NCBI GenBank assembly: GCA_002509745.1
Contig: DAWK01000042.1
Coordinates: 1-8,267, forward strand
Origin: Methanobacteriaceae archaeon UBA349
GTDB lineage: Archaea > Methanobacteriota > Methanobacteria > Methanobacteriales > Methanobacteriaceae
Reading direction: 5' to 3'
Length of the DNA stretch: 8,267 nucleotides
The notes beneath the pieces are model-generated. The model made no database searches and had not been told where the DNA came from. It saw nothing but the letters and a program-made list of their open reading frames with translations. Shown piece after piece: positions 8,101-8,267 of this stretch (its first letter is position 1; each line of letters starts with the position of its first letter). Both the position numbers and the translations under genes were made by a program.

Positions 8101-8267
8101 AGCATCATAAGTACCTGCAATGTTTCTGGTGAAAGTAGAGTTAGTTAAAGTCACATTACCCACATAAGGAATAATTTGAGCTTTGTCACCGTTGTTGTAA
8201 ATAGCACCACCGAAGTTAATTACATTGTTAGTATTGAAGGTACTGTTATTCACGACCAATGTACCCC
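5197..8267 (-). CDS. Adhesin-like surface protein: beta-helix, Ig-like repeats, DUF11, C-terminal anchor (5' end outside window)
   Basis: The frame stays open through the right edge, so the signal peptide and true start are missing; the TTG at 8257-8259 is an ordinary Leu codon within GTLVVNNSTF. Numbering residues from that codon, 1-461 are about 15 coils of a right-handed beta-helix (consensus V-x-N-C/S-x-F-T-x-N followed by GGAI, period 24-35), closed by NNWWGDN (449-455). An Ig-like stretch (about 483-572) follows, then three Ig-like repeats (575-670, 671-766, 767-860), a DUF11 domain (861-978), and a tail with MQNTGTPI, one membrane segment (about 1000-1016) and end SKIK. N-X-S/T sequons are very frequent, fitting a glycosylated exterior protein. 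Methanobacteriales carry many such adhesin-like proteins, linked to the cell wall and cell-cell contact; the ligand here is unknown. It converges with albA and no related gene is in the window. Confidence 0.88.
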   Translation of the reverse strand, partial: GTLVVNNSTFNTNNVINFGGAIYNNGDKAQIIPYVGNVTLTNSTFTRNIAGTYDAGQGSGGAIYTQLGDLTVDNCIFTGQNALRGEGGAIYSVRSTSKFSNSSFTDNWVYRGSGGAIKSEGTSLDPNVLTVINCTFTSNSAQVNAGAIGSWGTSIINITGSNFTNNSVNYYYGGAIEIYGTLTVTDCNFENNTSTGFGGAIYNHGTCTVTSSNFLNNTSKEGGAIWGSKGYLKVINSNLTGNLATNTNWGYGGGAIGTTGVMDVINCTFTANNASYDGAAIWSNNVTQIVNCTFTKNHAESGAIWNTGNGICTVTSSNFTNNTAGFGAGIENYGILTINSCNFTNNSASYGGAISHLGKNLIITNSNFTGNRATSSGGNGGVIWANYNTQSLTGPFTITDCIFTDNSATGQGSVVWNNRNLDSGVMHFNRIFENIGNYDVYSASGAIDAENNWWGDNFNGTNPIAAVRVNNNVDADPWIVLRWSASPTTLVGLLSTSTATADMRYNSNGFIPSGTLPDGTVRFTVNNSGNFNPLNRTIGSTIVTTIFTPTKYGLSTITATVDGFSLSKSVLVEGTVTSLTVSTVSGYKGDTTTLTATLWDTAHARAVVNEKVDFYVNGDNVGQGTTDNNGLATCNYNIIQNVGTYTINATFNATTQYEPSNGTNNLIVNATPTNLTIDVASGYKGDKTTLTATLWDAAHDRAVVAEKLDFYVNGVYVGYGTTDVNGIATYNYNIAENVGTYTINATFNATTQYAASTRTNNLIVNATPTNLTIDNVTGNKGTNVTLKAVLTDTAHNLAISGKNVTFKVNSIVVGNATTDTNGVATLTYYIDIVGGKYTVDAVFAADNQYASSNVTGTLKIPQSSVYVVVTSSKKDPKIGETFTLTYKLGNNGPDPADNVTITIPLPESFEISNVNGDGNWTYNEKTRTITWTFTTLVVGDPYLYVTGNLTKAGAYLFSLSIATATYNGDTQEITPITINAKNPAQVNAASNTITMQNTGTPINYLIMAILMILSGLLVSKIK
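5200..5283 (-). other. C-terminal anchor / sorting-signal-like region of the adhesin
   Basis: The last 28 residues are MQNTGTPI, a hydrophobic segment of about 17 residues and a short Lys-containing end (SKIK). This short-motif, membrane-segment, basic-end order resembles sortase-type or archaeosortase-type signals. It may equally be a plain membrane anchor. Confidence 0.5.
5680..6537 (-). repeat. Three tandem Ig-like repeat units (288, 288 and 282 bp)
   Basis: Units occupy 6250-6537, 5962-6249 and 5680-5961. The first two are exactly 96 codons each and closely similar: 52 bp are identical between 6296-6347 and 6008-6059, offset by exactly 288. Each unit has a TLTATL-type strand, a TTD-x-NG-x-AT hairpin, a TYTINATF strand and an NLIVNATP boundary. 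The third unit has diverged (TLKAVL, VTFKVN, KYTVDAVF). Confidence 0.85.
6877..8267 (-). repeat. Beta-helix coil repeats coding region (about 15 coils)
   Basis: The motif centred on N-C/S-x-F places Phe (once Leu) at residues 8, 43, 75, 102, 134, 161, 187, 212, 237, 267, 292, 317, 341, 366 and 401, with spacings of 24-35 residues. A degenerate sixteenth coil reads MHFNRIFEN. GGAI or GAI follows most of them, as in the polymorphic outer-membrane-protein type of repeat. Confidence 0.85.

Noticed and set aside
5792..8148. Several + strand open frames opposite the adhesin gene (for example 5792-6046, 6518-6955, 7198-7539, 7840-8148)
   Set aside because: They are antisense to a long, well-recognised repeat protein; their translations are low-complexity by-products of its repeats, with no recognisable family and no ribosome binding sites that I could see.
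8257..8259. TTG as a possible start codon for the adhesin
   Set aside because: The frame continues upstream as Gly-Thr before this Leu, matching the repeat pattern GTL-V-V seen in other coils, and no signal peptide follows. The gene runs off the window.
6877..8267. Regularly spaced DNA repeats that might suggest a CRISPR array
   Set aside because: The repeats are imperfect, variable in spacing, in frame and protein-coding; there are no identical repeats with unique spacers.

Overview
This 8.3 kb window is AT-rich archaeal DNA, most likely from a mesophilic methanogen of the order Methanobacteriales (Methanobacterium or a close relative). The evidence is an Alba chromatin protein, a DUF63 membrane protein, a response regulator-PAS protein of the methanogen style, a modular adhesin-like surface protein (beta-helix coils, Ig-like repeats, DUF11, C-terminal anchor), very AT-rich spacers with T-tracts after genes, and strong GGAGGT-type ribosome binding sites. 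The genus call is inference from family knowledge; no rRNA or other marker is present.

Layout. Positions 1-318 (+) are the tail of a PHP-domain metal-dependent phosphoesterase cut by the window edge. Next on the + strand are a multi-pass DUF63 membrane protein (659-1474), 2-isopropylmalate synthase leuA (1698-3215), a 253-residue receiver-PAS protein (3496-4257) and albA (4531-4809). On the - strand, 5197-8267 is the C-terminal 1,022 codons of a large adhesin-like protein whose start lies beyond the right edge. albA and the adhesin gene converge on a 387-bp spacer; each has T-rich, terminator-like sequence downstream in its own direction.

Every + strand gene is separated from the next by 213-379 bp of very AT-rich sequence, usually with a T-tract and often a hairpin just after the stop. 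They therefore look like separate transcription units, not an operon, and no shared pathway is apparent. LeuA makes leucine precursors, Alba coats DNA or RNA, the receiver-PAS protein is an orphan signalling component, and the adhesin is a cell-surface protein.

I found no RNA genes, insertion sequences, CRISPR array or defence cassette, and no convincing new multi-gene system. The points most worth a second look are an apparent 8-residue insertion at the conserved Lys-Pro of the receiver domain, a sorting-signal-like C-terminus on the adhesin, nearly identical 288-bp Ig-repeat units in the adhesin gene, a five-copy heptanucleotide array upstream of the DUF63 gene, and a dyad plus short upstream reading frame before leuA.
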